Assembly: GCA_002007465.1 (NCBI GenBank)
Contig: LNAC01000781.1
Coordinates: forward strand, 387,383-451,382
Origin: Ailurus styani
Taxonomy: Eukaryota; Chordata; Mammalia; Carnivora; Ailuridae
Direction of reading: 5' to 3'
Length of the DNA stretch: 64,000 nucleotides
Part shown: piece by piece, positions 1-11,582 of the stretch
Numbering within the stretch: position 1 is the stretch's first letter
How the letters are laid out: each line of letters begins with the position of its first letter
The notes under the pieces: model-generated
The model's database searches: none
Told to the model about the DNA's origin: nothing
What the model saw: the letters and a program-made list of their open reading frames with translations, nothing else
Translations under genes and position numbers: made by a program

Positions 1-171
1 CTTGATACTTTATTTTAATTGCTGTAAGTGAAAGAGTCTACTCTAAGTATTAATGATATTTACTCTTCCACTCTACTCATGACTTAAGTGAATGTTTTTC
101 TTGAACTCAGCAATGTTCTTGCAAATTTCAAAAAGTGTTATGTGTCTAAATGTTTTTAAAAATAGCTTCGA

Positions 172-365
172 GGGCGCCTGGGTGGCTCAGTGGGTTAAAG
201 CCTCCGCTTTCGGCTCAGGTCATGATCTCAGGGTCCTGGGATCGAGGCCCTCATCGGGCTCCCTGCTCAGCGGGGAGCCTGCTTCCCCCTCTCTCTCTCT
301 GCCTGCCTCTCTGCCTCCTTGTGATCTCTCTCCCTCTGTGAAATAAATAAATAAAATCTTTAAAA
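172..365 (+). mobile_element. SINEC (CAN-SINE), young
   Basis: tRNA-derived head starting GGGCGCCTGGGTGG, CT-rich middle, and an AATAAATAAAATCTTT plus A9 tail. It is flanked by a perfect 14-bp target-site duplication, AAAAATAGCTTCGA, at 158-171 and 366-379. It is close to the copy at 40459 and shares its CCTCCTTGTG and CTCTGTGAAA variants, which suggests a recent common source. Confidence 0.97.
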
Positions 366-478
366 AAAAATAGCTTCGAATTCAGAACCTTTATTTGAAA
401 GCTTTTAGATATTTAAAAAATATGTTTCCATTTCTAATGAACGCAGATATGAAAGTTTTGTAGGTAACATAATCTTTA

Positions 479-674
479 TTTTTTTATTTTTAAAAGATTT
501 TATTTATTTGAGAGAGAGAGAGATCACAAGTAGGCAGAAAGGCAGGCAGAGGGAGAGGGGGAAGCAAGCTTCCCTCTGAGCGGAGAGCCTGATGCGGGCC
601 TCGATCCCAGGACCCTGAGATCATGACCTGAGCCAAAGGCAGAGGCTTAATCCACTGAGCCTCCAGGTGCCCCC
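479..674 (-). mobile_element. SINEC, antisense
   Basis: Reads as the reverse complement of a SINEC: a T-rich tail with AAAGATTTTATTTATTT on the left, a GA-rich middle, and CCACTGAGCC...GGTGCCCC on the right. A diverged target-site duplication ending ATAATCTTTA is seen at about 464-478 and 675-689. Confidence 0.95.
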
Positions 675-706
675 ATTTTATAATCTTTAAAAGTTTGGTA
701 AACCTA

Positions 707-865
707 GGGATGCCTGGGTGACTTAGTTTGTTAAGCATCTGCCTTTGGCTCAGGTCGTGATCTCAGGGTCCTGGGATTGAGCCCCACAGTGGTGGGCTCC
801 CTGCACCCATCCCCCCAATCGTGTGCATTTTCTCTCCCAAATAAGTAAATAAAATCTTAAGAAAA
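707..865 (+). mobile_element. SINEC, internally shortened
   Basis: The head (GGGATGCCTGGGTG) and tail (AAATAAAATCTTAAG) are intact but the CT-rich middle is short. Target-site duplication AAGTTTGGTAAACCTA at 691-706 is repeated with one change at 866-881. It lies only 32 bases from the previous SINEC, in the opposite orientation. Confidence 0.94.
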
Positions 866-1062
866 AAGTTTGGTAAATCTAAATTTTAGGGGACATAACA
901 GAATATTGTGTTCACAATTCTTTCAAATACAGCAGATTTTTATGATCACTCCCCATTACATATTAAGTATTATTATAAATCAACTATATTTTTATGTGTT
1001 ATAATAAAACATTATTCATAAAAACAGGTGAGCTATTGTTTTCTCACCCTTCCATGTTTAGA

Positions 1063-1332
1063 TGAATCAAAATATTTGCTTTGCATACATTGCAAACAAG
1101 AGAGGGAAAGAAATGGTATATTTTACAGTTGACTATATTTTAAGTCTTTTTTTTAATTGAAATTATTCATTGATGACATCTTTGTGTCTTTTCAGCTGAA
1201 TTAAAATATTTGCTTTGCATACATTGCAAACAAGAGAAGGAAAGAAATGATATATTTTATGGTTGACTATATTTTAAGTCTTTTTAAATTGAGATTATCT
1301 TCATTGATGACATCTTTGTGTCTTTTTCAGCT
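1063..1332. repeat. Direct tandem duplication, 134-bp unit, two copies
   Basis: Copy 1 is 1063-1196 and copy 2 is 1197-1332. They share long identical blocks such as ATATTTGCTTTGCATACATT and differ by about seven substitutions and a few small indels, roughly 93-95 percent identity by eye. Each copy ends in a pyrimidine-rich stretch followed by CAG. I do not recognise the unit as a known interspersed repeat. Confidence 0.93.
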
Positions 1333-1830
1333 TTACTGCAGTGGTTTGTCTGTGAATAATTTTGAAAATGAATATTTCATATAGTAATATTGCTGAACAT
1401 AACTTTAAAATTATCTTTTCTTTATTGGTTTCAAAGCAGGCACACTAAAATGGTTATACTTAAACTGTTTTTTCAAGTAACATTATTTTTATTAAAGATT
1501 CTTTTAAATCATCTCCAGTGAATCTTTCTTTTACTGACCACACACACAAAAAATTGTCAGTTCAGTTGTATTCTTGAGGCATATTGAACCATAATCATAA
1601 CCTGAGAAATGTTAGAAACATCTGTACTTTCCTTTAACAGAAACCCTGGTGCTGTGCGATTTGTTTGAATTTCTTCTCCAAATTTTTGGCACTATTTTCC
1701 ATTTCTTCTAAAGTACTTTCTGTTAAGTAAATACATTTTAGTTTTTGAGACATATTGCTTTGCTAATATAATCTGACCCATCTTACTATAGCAAGAAAAG
1801 AAAAAAAGTTTCCCAAATGGTATGAAATTC
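1333..1830. other. Unassigned non-coding sequence
   Basis: AT-rich. No reading frame, RNA gene or repeat that I can name. Confidence 0.5.
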
Positions 1831-4345
1831 TTTTAAATTGAGGTGAAACTTCTAGAACACAGAATTGACCATTTTAAAATGAACAGTTCAGTGGTATTTA
1901 GTACAATCACAATGTTGTGAAACCACCACTTCTATATAGTTCCAAACTATTTTCTTCATTCCAAAAGGGCAGCCCATACTCATTAATCATGTATTCTTTA
2001 CCCTCCCATCTTGCCAACTCATGGCAAACACAAATATGCTTTCTTTCTATAGATTTAACTCTTCTAGATATTTTATATAAATAAATCATACAAGATCTTG
2101 TATGTCTACTTTGTTTCACTTAGCATAATATTTTGAGGCTCACCCACATTGTAGTATGCATCAGTATTTCATTCATTTTTATGGCCAAATAATGTGTACA
2201 TCACAGTCTGTTTATCCATTCATCTCTAGATAGTCATTTGGGTTATTTCCACCTTTTGGCTATTGTAAATAGTGCTGCTATGAATATGTGTGTACATCTA
2301 TTTGTTGTAGTACCTGTTTCAATTCTTTTGGGCATATATTTAGACACAGAATTGTGGGGTTATGTAAGAATTCTGCGTTTTACTTTCTGAGAACTACCGA
2401 ACTATTTTCCATAGCAGCTAAAAAGTTAACGTTCCCATCAGCAAAGTATGAGGGTTGGTTCTAATTACTCCACCTTATCACCATACTTGTATTCATTTTT
2501 TATTATCATATCCATTCTAGTAGTTATGAAGTGTTATCTCACTGCAGTTTTGATTTGCATTTCCCTAATGACTGATGATGTTAAGCATTTTTCATGTACC
2601 TGTTGGCAATTTGTAGTCTTAGAAGGATTGCTTACTTAAGCCATTCACCAATTTTTAAATGGTTTCTCTGTTTTGTTGTTGAGGTATAAGAGTTCCTTAT
2701 ATAAGATCCTTGTCAGATATATGATTTGTGAATATTTTCTTTTATTCTGTAGGTTGTCTTTTCACTTCTTTATAATGTGTCTTTTGAGACACAGAGGTTT
2801 TTGTTCTCATGAAGTCTAATTTATCTATCTTTCCTTTTGTTTTTAATGATTTTGGTGTCATGTCTAAGAATCCACTGGCAAATCATACAGATTTATCCTT
2901 ATGTTTTTATCTTAGAGATTTGTAATTTTAGCTCCTATATTTAGTCAATCTATTTTGAATTAATGCTCATATATGATAGGGGTAGGATCCCAAATTATTT
3001 TTTTCATGTGGATATCCAGTTGTTTCAGCACCATTTGTTGAAGAGACTACTATTTCCTCATGAAGGGTCTTGTTATCTTTGTCAAAATCAATTTGCCATA
3101 GATATATGGGTTTATTTCTGTATTTCAGTTTTATTCCACTGGTAATATGTCTATGCCTTTGCTAGTAGCACATTGCATTGTTACTGCACCTTTGTAGTAA
3201 GTTTTGAAGTTGCAAAGTATGTGAGTCTTCCAACTTTGTTTTTTCAGTATTGTTTTGGCTATTTAGGGTCCCTTGCAATTCTATACGAATCAGAGGTCCA
3301 ACTTTTCCATTTGGCAAAGAGACCATTGTCATTGATAAGGACTGAACTGTATCTGTAGATCACTTTGGGAATCATAACTATCTTAAAAATGTTAAGATCC
3401 ATGGACATGGTATATCTTTCTATTTTTGTAGATTTTCTTTAATCTCTTTCAGAAAAGTACAGTATTGAAAAATACAATATTTTGTAGTTTTTAGTATTCA
3501 ACTCTGTCATCTCCTTGGTTAAATTATTCATAGATATTTTATTATTTTGGATGTCATTGTAAATGGAATTTATTTCTTAATTTCCTTTCTGGATTGTCCA
3601 GCTAGTGTGTATAATCACAACTGATTTTTGTATGCTGATCATGGACCTTGCAAACGTTTTTAATTCACTTATTAGTTCTAGTAGTTTCTATATAGATACT
3701 TTAGAATTTTCTATATATAGAAGCATGATACTTGTGGATAAAGTTAGTTTTACTTCTTTCTTTCCAATTTTGTTGTTTTTTATTTTTATGTCATTTTTTA
3801 TTGCAACTACAACCAGTTTCTCTGGCTGTAATTTCCAGTAAAATGTTATACAGCATCAGTGAAATCAGGCATCTTTGTCTTGTTCCTGATGTTTGGTAGA
3901 AAGTTTTCAGTCTTTTATTATTGAGTATATTTTTATATAAATGCCCTTAATCATGTTGAGGAAATTCTCCTCCATTTTTAGTTTTCTGGTTATTTTTGTA
4001 ATAAAATTATGAATTTTGTTGAACACTTCCTCTGTCAGTTGAGATGATCATACGATTTTTAAATTTTGATCTATTAATATGGGGTTAACTACCGTTATAG
4101 TCTTGGAATAAAGTCCATTTGGTAATTGTGCATAATCTTTTTAATACACTATAGGATTAGGTTTGCTAGTATTTGTTGATGTTTTTGCATCTATATTTGT
4201 AAGGACTAGTTTTCTTATGGTGTCTTTGTCTGGCTTTGGTATCAGGATAATGCTTACCTTGTAGAATAAGTTATAAAGTGATCCCTTCTAATTTTTTGAC
4301 TAGTTAGAGAAAAATTACTGTGTACTCAGCTGCTGGAATTCAGCC
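1831..4345 (-). mobile_element. L1 (old, L1M type), 3'UTR and C-terminal ORF2, antisense
   Basis: Reading the plus strand gives the reverse complement of an L1 from its 3'UTR into ORF2. 1831-2700 holds the well-known L1M 3' region (for example GAACAGTTCAGTGGTATTTA). From about 2750 to 4300 come the antisense ORF2 reverse-transcriptase and C-terminal regions, including GGATATCCAGTTGTTTCAGC and TTTGTCTGGCTTTGGTATCA. Stops and indels break every frame, so it cannot encode a product. It ends near an A/G-rich tract with no visible target-site duplication. Confidence 0.9.
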
Positions 4346-4373
4346 TGGAAGTCAGTAAAATCTGTTTCTTTTT

Positions 4374-4420
4374 ATGAAAAAAGAAAAGAAGAGAAAAGAA
4401 AAAGAAAAAGAAAAAAAGCT
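4374..4420. repeat. A-rich (GAAAA)n-like tract
   Basis: About 45 bases made only of A and G in AAAAGAAAAG-type units, next to the end of the antisense L1. Confidence 0.9.
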
Positions 4421-5090
4421 TTCCCAAACACCCCATGCTGACACATGTTTATTTCTCACAAGATGAACCATAAGTATAAAGGAAGGTTTGAAAAGTGAGT
4501 ATTTGTCTTCCCCAAGACCTTTAGCGACCTTGCCACTGATACCAAGGGGATCACTGGGACTGTTTCTTCTAAAATCTTGCAGGCGTCTGCAAATCTTAGA
4601 CTGTCTGCACTTCATATTCCTGTATCCTCTCCTCATTTTCTAACCTGTACTCACAGTCATCTATGAACACTATACATGTCATTGCAGAACCTCCAATGGC
4701 TCTTCTTCATAGTCTCTGAACTATGCTCTTATGAACCCTGTACTCACAATAAAGGAACTCCCCTTTATTCTCAAGTTCACAACATATCCACGTCTCTTTG
4801 CCTGACTGAAATTGAGTCTCAGAGCTTTCCACACTTTAGGGTCAGTAGGTGAAGTTCATTTTCTCCTTGTTTCACAGCCACTGCTTAGAGATCATTAACT
4901 CAACATCCTTGCATAAAAACCCGGGAACTTTTAAGGCATTTGACATTTTAGCTATTTGGTCCTCTATGTTTCCTCATTGTTTTGCTACTATGAACCCTGA
5001 TTTTGCAATTAATTTAGGATTTTTCTGTCCACTTTAACTTCTGCCATTGTCCTGAGAGGATTATAAGATCCAAATGGATTGCAAAATGAA
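4421..5090. other. Unassigned sequence between two L1 pieces
   Basis: Lies between the L1 ORF2 piece and the L1 5' piece. It has no clear L1 similarity and no credible coding frame. It could be an inserted old repeat that I cannot name. Confidence 0.4.
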
Positions 5091-5650
5091 CACATTGCTC
5101 TTCTCCCAGGTCAGTGGTTGGTTAGTTTCTGATAAAACCCCGAAAGATTGGGCTCTGGTAAAACAGTGTCTCATAGGAGCATACCTTATTAAGAATAGAA
5201 CACTGTTGTGTGTTTTAGCATAGTTCCTTTTCCTTGCTCCCTGTCAGAAGCATGAGTGGATTTTTCTGCAATATTCACTGTGAGAATCTGGTAGGGCTAC
5301 TAGAGCTAAAAATTACAAGTGTGAATTTTTTGACTGATTCCCCCTGAAGTTTTTGACTCAGAATTCCCTACATTGAGCCTCCAGCAATTCATCAATTACA
5401 GTTTAGATTTTCCTCTGCTGGTTCTACTAGTTCTTGCAGGGGTATCTGCTCATGGGGTTCTGCTCACAGGTTTCTGTTCCAATAAGTTGTGATTCTTTGT
5501 ATCTTCCTGTCTGCCTCTCTAATTTTGATGGCAGCAGTTTGCTGTGAACTTACTTCTCCAATAGATTTAAGAGTTGATATTTTTCATCTTTTTACATGTC
5601 TGTTAGGATGAATTTCCAAGTCCTTTACATATGGAAACCTCAAGTCTATA
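5091..5650 (-). mobile_element. L1M 5' region, antisense
   Basis: The text around 5410-5640 (tail-to-head, with TGTGATTCTTTGTA and GTCTGTTAGGATGAATTTCC) resembles the antisense of old L1 5'UTRs. Its orientation matches the element at 1831-4345, so both may derive from one L1 that lost its middle. The match is from memory and diverged. Confidence 0.5.
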
Positions 5651-5854
5651 ACTTTAATTTTTAGTGGCCTACTTCATGCTAGAAATCTCTCTCTACAGCC
5701 CAAGCTCTAGAAATTCTTGAAGTGTTTTCTTCATATTTTTTTCTTACATTAAGAATTTGGAATTTCTGGGTATAATTTTTTGAAAGATAAAAATGGCCAA
5801 CAATGTCTGTATTTAATAAAATATTCTTACATATTCTTTCAAAAGTTCTCTAAA

Positions 5855-5999
5855 TTTCATTCAGTATCTACTAAGAGCTAAAACTTAAGGTGCTGGTGAT
5901 GTTACAGCAAAACAAAACAAAACAGACAAAAGCCCCTTCCTATCTGGATTTTCCTTTCTAGGACAGGAGACTGAAAAATGACAAAATAAATATGTGTTA
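5855..5999 (-). mobile_element. L2 3' end, antisense (first part)
   Basis: Resembles the reverse complement of the L2 3'UTR: a diverged TATTGAGCACCTACTATG region, then GGTGCTGGTGATGTTACAGC and a GACAAAAGCCCC...GACAAAATAAAT block. It resumes at 7083 after the Tigger insertion. Confidence 0.75.
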
Positions 6000-6165
6000 A
6001 ATGCCCACCTCATTTCACCCACCTCACTTTATCGCAGTCCACAGATACTGCATTTTTTACAAATTGAAGGTCTGTGGCAACCCTTCATTGAGCAATCTAC
6101 CACCACCATTTTTTCCAATAGCATTTGCTCACTTTGTGTCTCTGTGTCATATTTTGGTAATTCTT

Positions 6166-6365
6166 TTTTTTTTTAAAGATTTTATTTATTTATTTGACAC
6201 ACAGAGAGATCAGATCACAAGTAGGCAGAGAGGCAGGCAGAGAGAGAGGAGGAAGCAGGCTCCCTGCCGAGCAGGGAGCCCAATGCAGGCCTCGATCCCA
6301 GGACCCTGAGATCATGACCTGAGCTGAAAGCAGAGGCTTTAACCCACTGAGCCACCCAGGCGCCC
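6166..6365 (-). mobile_element. SINEC, antisense, inside Tigger1
   Basis: Complete antisense copy with a perfect 17-bp target-site duplication, ATATTTTGGTAATTCTT, at 6149-6165 and 6366-6382. It is the youngest layer of a three-element nest. Confidence 0.97.
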
Positions 6366-6502
6366 ATATTTTGGTAATTCTTATAAAATTTCCAAATTTT
6401 CACCATTATTACATTTGAATTGCTGCAGTCTTATAGTACTTTAATGGCTGAGGAGTTGCTTCTTATGAATGAACAACAACAAAAAAAAAGTAGTTTCTTT
6501 AG

Positions 6503-6700
6503 ATGGAATCTACTTCCGTTGAAGATGCTGTGAAGATTGCTGACATGACAACAAAGGATTTAGAATATGACATAGAGTTCATTGATAAAGCAGTAGCAGA
6601 GTTTGAGGGAATTGACTCCAATTTTGGAAAACGTTCTATTATGAATAAAATGCTATCAAACAGCATTGCATGTGGCAGAGAAATCATTTGTAGGGGATAA
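6503..6700 (+). pseudogene. Tigger1 transposase C-terminal fragment
   Basis: A 65-codon open stretch whose translation begins MESTSVEDAVKIADMTTKD and resembles the C-terminal part of the Tigger1 transposase, downstream of the catalytic DDE domain. The DNA-binding and catalytic regions are absent. The open frame is a remnant inside a deleted transposon, and there is no promoter or splice context to suggest that it is translated. Confidence 0.75.
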
Positions 6701-7082
6701 AAAGTCAATCAATGCAGCAAATTTCATTGTTTTCTTATATGAAAAATTGCCACAGCCACCCAGCCTTTAGCTGCCGCCACCCTGATCAGTCAGTAGCCAT
6801 CAACATCAAGACAGAATCCTCCACTGGCAAAAAAGATTAGAATTCACTGAAAGCATAGATGATGGTTAAAGCATTTTTTAGTAGTAAAGCATTTTAAAAT
6901 CAAGGTATGCACATTGTTTTTTAAACATAATACTGTTGCACATTTAAAAGATTATAGTATAGTATAAACATAGCTTGTAATGCATTGGGAAACCAAAAAA
7001 CTAATTTGATTCACTTTATTGTGACATTTGTTTTATTGCAGGAGTTGGAAACTGAATCTGCAATATCTCCAGGGTAGGCCTG

Positions 7083-7655
7083 TGTGTTAAATAATGATAT
7101 TGCTACAAAGGAAAAAGATATCTGGAAAAGGCGTTGTCAAATGGGATGTTTGTGAGATTTCAGATGGCAAGATAAAGAAAAGCCTCTTTGAGAAAGTATA
7201 TTTAAAACAAGGAAAAAGTGAGGGAGCTTGCGAATAATGTGAGGAAACTATTCCAAGCAAGGCCGACAAGTGACAAGTACGAAGTCCCTGAGGCAAGAGT
7301 ATGTATCACAAGTTAGAGAATCAAGGAAACCACTGTGGCTGGTGTGGAGAGAACCATGAGATCTTGAGGGTTTTAATAAGTACTTTGACTTTTAATCTGG
7401 GCAAGATGGAATGCCATGGAGAATTTTGAGCTGGCCAATGACATCATTTATCTATGTCTTCACAAATAATTCTGATTTCTTTGTTGGGAATGGACTGACA
7501 GGAGGCTAGGGATAAAAATAAGGAAGACTAGGAAGAGGAGGCACTGTAAAATTCCAGGTAAGAGGTGATGGAATCTTGGGCTGGGATGGTGGTAATGGGT
7601 GAGAGAAACATTTGGATTGCAGAAACATTTTGAAGGTAAACAGGATTCTTAAGAC
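7083..7655 (-). mobile_element. L2 3' region, antisense (second part)
   Basis: Continues the L2 from 5999. It includes the antisense L2 blocks around AAGTCCCTGAGGCAAGAGTA, CCACTGTGGCTGGTGTGGAG and GGGCAAGATGGAATGCCATGG, then a GATGGAATCTTGGGCTGGGA block. It is colinear with the first part, so the Tigger insertion postdates the L2. Confidence 0.8.
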
Positions 7656-7960
7656 CAAAGATTCTAAAATTATTATAACATGACATTAGAGGGTGTTGCT
7701 TTGATCCATTACTCTAATTTCAGTGAGTTTTGAAATGGTTTATTTGAAAACCCACTTTATATAGATACTAGCACAATAATACTCTATTTCTCTTTTTGGT
7801 AATTGTAATGCTCATTTAATGTATTCATTAATTTTTACTGAGTTGAGGAATAAATACCAACTTGTTTTTTGAAAAAAGGAGCCCCAGTCTCCACATGAGG
7901 AAAATACTTAGGGAAAATAATTTTTGCATTCATCAAATGGTGGACATAAAAGCAGTGGAA
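7656..7960. other. Unassigned non-coding sequence
   Basis: AT-rich spacer between the L2 and the next L1. Nothing recognisable. Confidence 0.4.
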
Positions 7961-9859
7961 CTTTTTGTCATCTTTTTTTATTAAAGTACAGCATATGTGC
8001 AGTACAAACCAAAAAAAAAATACACCTCCAAGAATTTTTACAAAGTAAGCCCGACCATGTAACTAAAACTCAGATAAGGAATTATAACATTAGGAAAATT
8101 GAAATTGTTCCCTTGTGAAAAATGCCATCTGGTGACCCTTCTGATTATTCCTCTCCTTCAAAGAATAACCACTATTCTGACTTCTAAGAATATAAATTAG
8201 TTTCACCTATTTTTTTACTTTATAGAAATGGAATTATACATTATATATTAATTTGTATCTTCTTTCACTCAACAACAGTGTGTTTGTGAGATTCACTCAG
8301 GTCATTGCATATAATTGTAGTTTGTTCATTTTCATTGTTGAATATGGTATTCCATTGTGAATCTACCACAGTGTATCCATCCTAAGATTCTAAATCTTAG
8401 GGGATTTGGGTTATTTCCATTTTGGCTATTATAAACATGTTCATATATTTTGGTGATCGTAATTAAAAGTTCTGTTGAGTAGATACTCAAGAGTATACAG
8501 GGCATGCATATGTTTAATTTAATAAATAGTATCCCCCTCCATAGTGATTTTACCAGTTTATACTTCCACTGGCAGTGGGGGTCTATATCTGGGCTTTCTA
8601 TTCAGTACTAATGAGAGAGAGTATCTACTCTCTCACCAACACCACATGTTCTTGGTAACTGTAGCTTTTCAGAAAGACTTAAAATTAGGTAGTGTGACTT
8701 CTCAGACTGTATTCTTCTTATTCAGTATTATTTAGGGCCTTTTCTTTTCCATATATGTTATAGACTCAATTTATTAATATGTGTAAAATGGCTAGACGGA
8801 ATTTTTACTGAGACTATGGTAAACATATAGATCAAATTGGGAAGAATTGGCATCAAACAATTTTGATTCTTCTGATGCTTGGGCATGAACTATCTATATT
8901 TATTTAGATCTTCTTTGATATCTTCATGACAGTTTCATATTCTTCTGCATGTGGATTATTTTGTCAGAAAAGTATTTTGGGGAAGGAGAAGAGATGATAG
9001 AGTAAATGGTATTACTTATGTTAACTTCTGAGTTAAATTTTTTATTGCTAGTACATAGAAAACCATTGCCTTTTGTATACTGGTCTTGTATCCTGCAATC
9101 TGGAATGCATTTTTACCCTTCAGGATTATTTTGTAGATTGCTTGAGATTCTCTACAAAGGCAATCATCTTATCTGTATATAAAAATAACAGTTTTATTTC
9201 TTTATTTACAATCTGTATAGCTTTATTTCTTTGTTTTTTCTTATTATACTAGCTAGGATGATCAATATAATGTTGAATATGAATGGTAAAATCAGACATA
9301 CTTTCTTTGTGCTTTATCTTACAGGAAAATGTGTTAAGTTTCTCACTAATAAGCATCACATTAGGTGTAGATTTTTCATATATACACTTAATTAGGTTAC
9401 AGACTTGCCCCTTCAATTCCTAGTATTTTAAGAGGTTTTTTTTGGTTTGGCTTTTTAAAATAAATGGGTGTTGAATTTTATCCACTACTTTATGCATCTA
9501 TTCATATAACTGTTTTTCTTATTACTGTGTTAATATAATAAATTATATTGATTGATGTGCAGATATTGGGTCAGCCTTCCACTCCTGCAATGACTCTACT
9601 GGTTATGAGTTATTATCCTTTTTATTTATTGCAGGATTAAATTGATAATATTTTCTTAAGGATTTTGCTTTTATGTTCCTGAAGGATACGGCTCTAATGT
9701 TTTCTTTCTTTGCAAGTCTTTATCAGGTTTTGGTATTAGGGTAATGTTAAACTGATGAAATGGGTCAAGTAGTGTCCCCTATCTTCTTTTTCTGGGGAAG
9801 AGATTGTGGAAAGTTAGTATTTTTTACCCCTAAATATTTGGTTGAATTTGTCTGGGCCT

Positions 9860-10032
9860 AGTGCTTCTCTCTCTTTTTCTTTGTTTATTTCTTTGTTTCT
9901 TTCTTTGTGTTTTTTTTCCTTCCCTTTTCTTCCTTCCTGCTTTCTTGCCTTCCTGCCTTCTTGCCTTCCTTCTTCCCTCCTGCCTTTCCACCCTCCTTCC
10001 CTCCCTTTCTCCCTCTTTCTCACTCCTTGTCT
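9860..10032 (+). repeat. Pyrimidine-rich (TTCC/CTTT)n tract
   Basis: About 170 bases almost wholly of C and T, with imperfect CCTTCCTTCTTCCCTCC units. It lies inside antisense L1 ORF2. Purine/pyrimidine asymmetry of this kind can adopt triplex (H-DNA) structure. The long open frames read here are a composition effect. Confidence 0.93.
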
Positions 10033-11212
10033 TTCAGTTTCTAAATTACCTCAATTATTACTCAATTAGTAACTTCTTTAATAAGCATATGGTTATTCAT
10101 CTTACCTATTTTCACTTGAATGAATATTTAGAGCCACAAAAATTGTTCTACTTCATCTAAGTTATCAAGTTTGTGAACATAAAGTTTTTTAAATATTCTC
10201 TCATTTTTTAATGACAATCAGTAAAAATGACTTCTTTTAATTTTTGATATTGGTAATATATATATGTATTCTCTCTTTTTTTTTTCTTTTTTTTTTTCTT
10301 GGTTAACCTAGTTAGAAGTTTATCAGTTTTATTGATCTTTAAATAAAATAGCTTTTAGTTTTATTGGTTTTCTCTATTTTTTCCTATTTTCAATTTTATT
10401 GATTTCTGCTCTTTTCATTTCTTTTCTCTTGCTAGCTTTTTATTTAACTTTCTCTTCTTTCTCTACTTTTCTAGGGTAAGAACTCAGATTATTAATTTTA
10501 GATACTTTTTACTCTCTAATATATGCATTTAATGCTATATTAAATGCTAAATTTTCCTCTTAGCACCACATCCCTAAGGATTCTGCCATACCTCACAAGC
10601 TTTGAAAAATTGTATTTTTATTTTAATTTAATTAAGAATATTTTAAAATTTCTCATAGGACTTCTTTGATCCTTGTATTATTTAAGAGACTGTTGTTTAC
10701 TTTCCAAATATTGGGGAATTTTCTAGCTATCTTTATGTTGTTGATTTCCTAATTTAATGCCATTATAGTCTGAGAATATACTTTATGTGATTTGTGTTCT
10801 TTTAACATAAATCTTGGTTTATCTTGATGAATGTTCCATGTAAATCTGAGAAGTGTATTATGTTGCTGTTGGAAGGAGTATTCTATACATATCAATTAGA
10901 TAATATTGATCTAATTAGTGCTGTTAAAGTAATTCTTACTACTTTCTGACTGCTTGACCCAACAGTTACTGACAGAGGAGGACTGAAGTCTCCAAATATA
11001 ACAATTCTTCTGTTAATATCAGTTTTTTCTTCATGTGTTTTTATTCTTTATTACTTGGTATATACATATTTAGGATTGTTATATTTTCTTGGAAAATGAA
11101 CCAGTCATTACATAATGCCCCTCTTTATCCCTGATGTGTTTCCTTGTTCTTAAGTCTGATTTTTCAGAAATTAATATAGCTACTCTAGTTTTCACTAACT
11201 AGAGTTTGCATT

Positions 11213-11234
11213 GTGTATATATATATATATATAT
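11213..11234. repeat. Short (TA)n tract
   Basis: Eleven TA units inside the antisense L1. Confidence 0.9.
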
Positions 11235-11582
11235 CCATACTTTTACTTTTAACCTATCAAAGTTTTTATATTAAGGTGGTTTTCTTTTAGAAAACATATG
11301 GTTGTACTTTGTTTTTTTAAACACCGTTGACAATCTTTTTGTAATTAGTATGTTGAAAATGTTCTCAACTAAACTGTTGATATAGTTGAATTAATATTTA
11401 CCATCCTTGTAACTGTATCTGTAACTGTTTTCCATTCATTGAATTAGCTCTTTTCTTCTCTCTCTCTACTTTTTTTGCTTTCTTTCGTTTTAAGTCAGCT
11501 TTTAATATAATTCCTTTTTATCTCCTCTCTTACTGTATTTGTACTTCAAAGAAAATGTTAGTGGTTTTTTGGAGCAGTTTGA

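Larger units (their letters stand above)
6000..7082 (+). mobile_element. Tigger1-type DNA transposon, internally deleted
   Basis: The left end (CCACCTCATTT...CGCAG...AGATACTGCATTTTTTACAA) and right end (CTGCAATATCTCCAGGGTAG) match my memory of the Tigger1 (Tc1/mariner-Tigger) termini. The two ends are inverted relative to each other. Only the 5' leader and the last part of the transposase region survive, so about two thirds of a full element is missing between roughly 6420 and 6440. It splits an L2 and is itself split by a SINEC at 6166-6365. No transposition function remains. Confidence 0.85.
7961..11582 (-). mobile_element. L1M, antisense: 3'UTR and ORF2
   Basis: From left to right this is the reverse complement of an old L1: 3'UTR (7961-8500), ORF2 C-terminal and reverse-transcriptase regions (about 8500-10300), then the endonuclease-side part of ORF2 (about 10300-11580). 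Antisense ORF2 signatures include CAGTTTTATTGATCTTT and TTTTCAATTTTATTGATTTC. A pyrimidine tract has grown inside it at 9860-10032. All frames are broken. It continues after an MLT1 insertion. Confidence 0.88.

Noticed and set aside
92..346. Recurrent short proteins of the type GAWVAQWVKASAFGSGHDL at many places in the window
   Set aside because: They are translations of SINEC copies. The same peptide recurs because the SINE sequence recurs, and there is no start context or conserved gene.
9814..10160. Overlapping Ser/Leu/Pro-rich and Lys/Glu/Gly-rich frames
   Set aside because: Both are products of the polypyrimidine tract.
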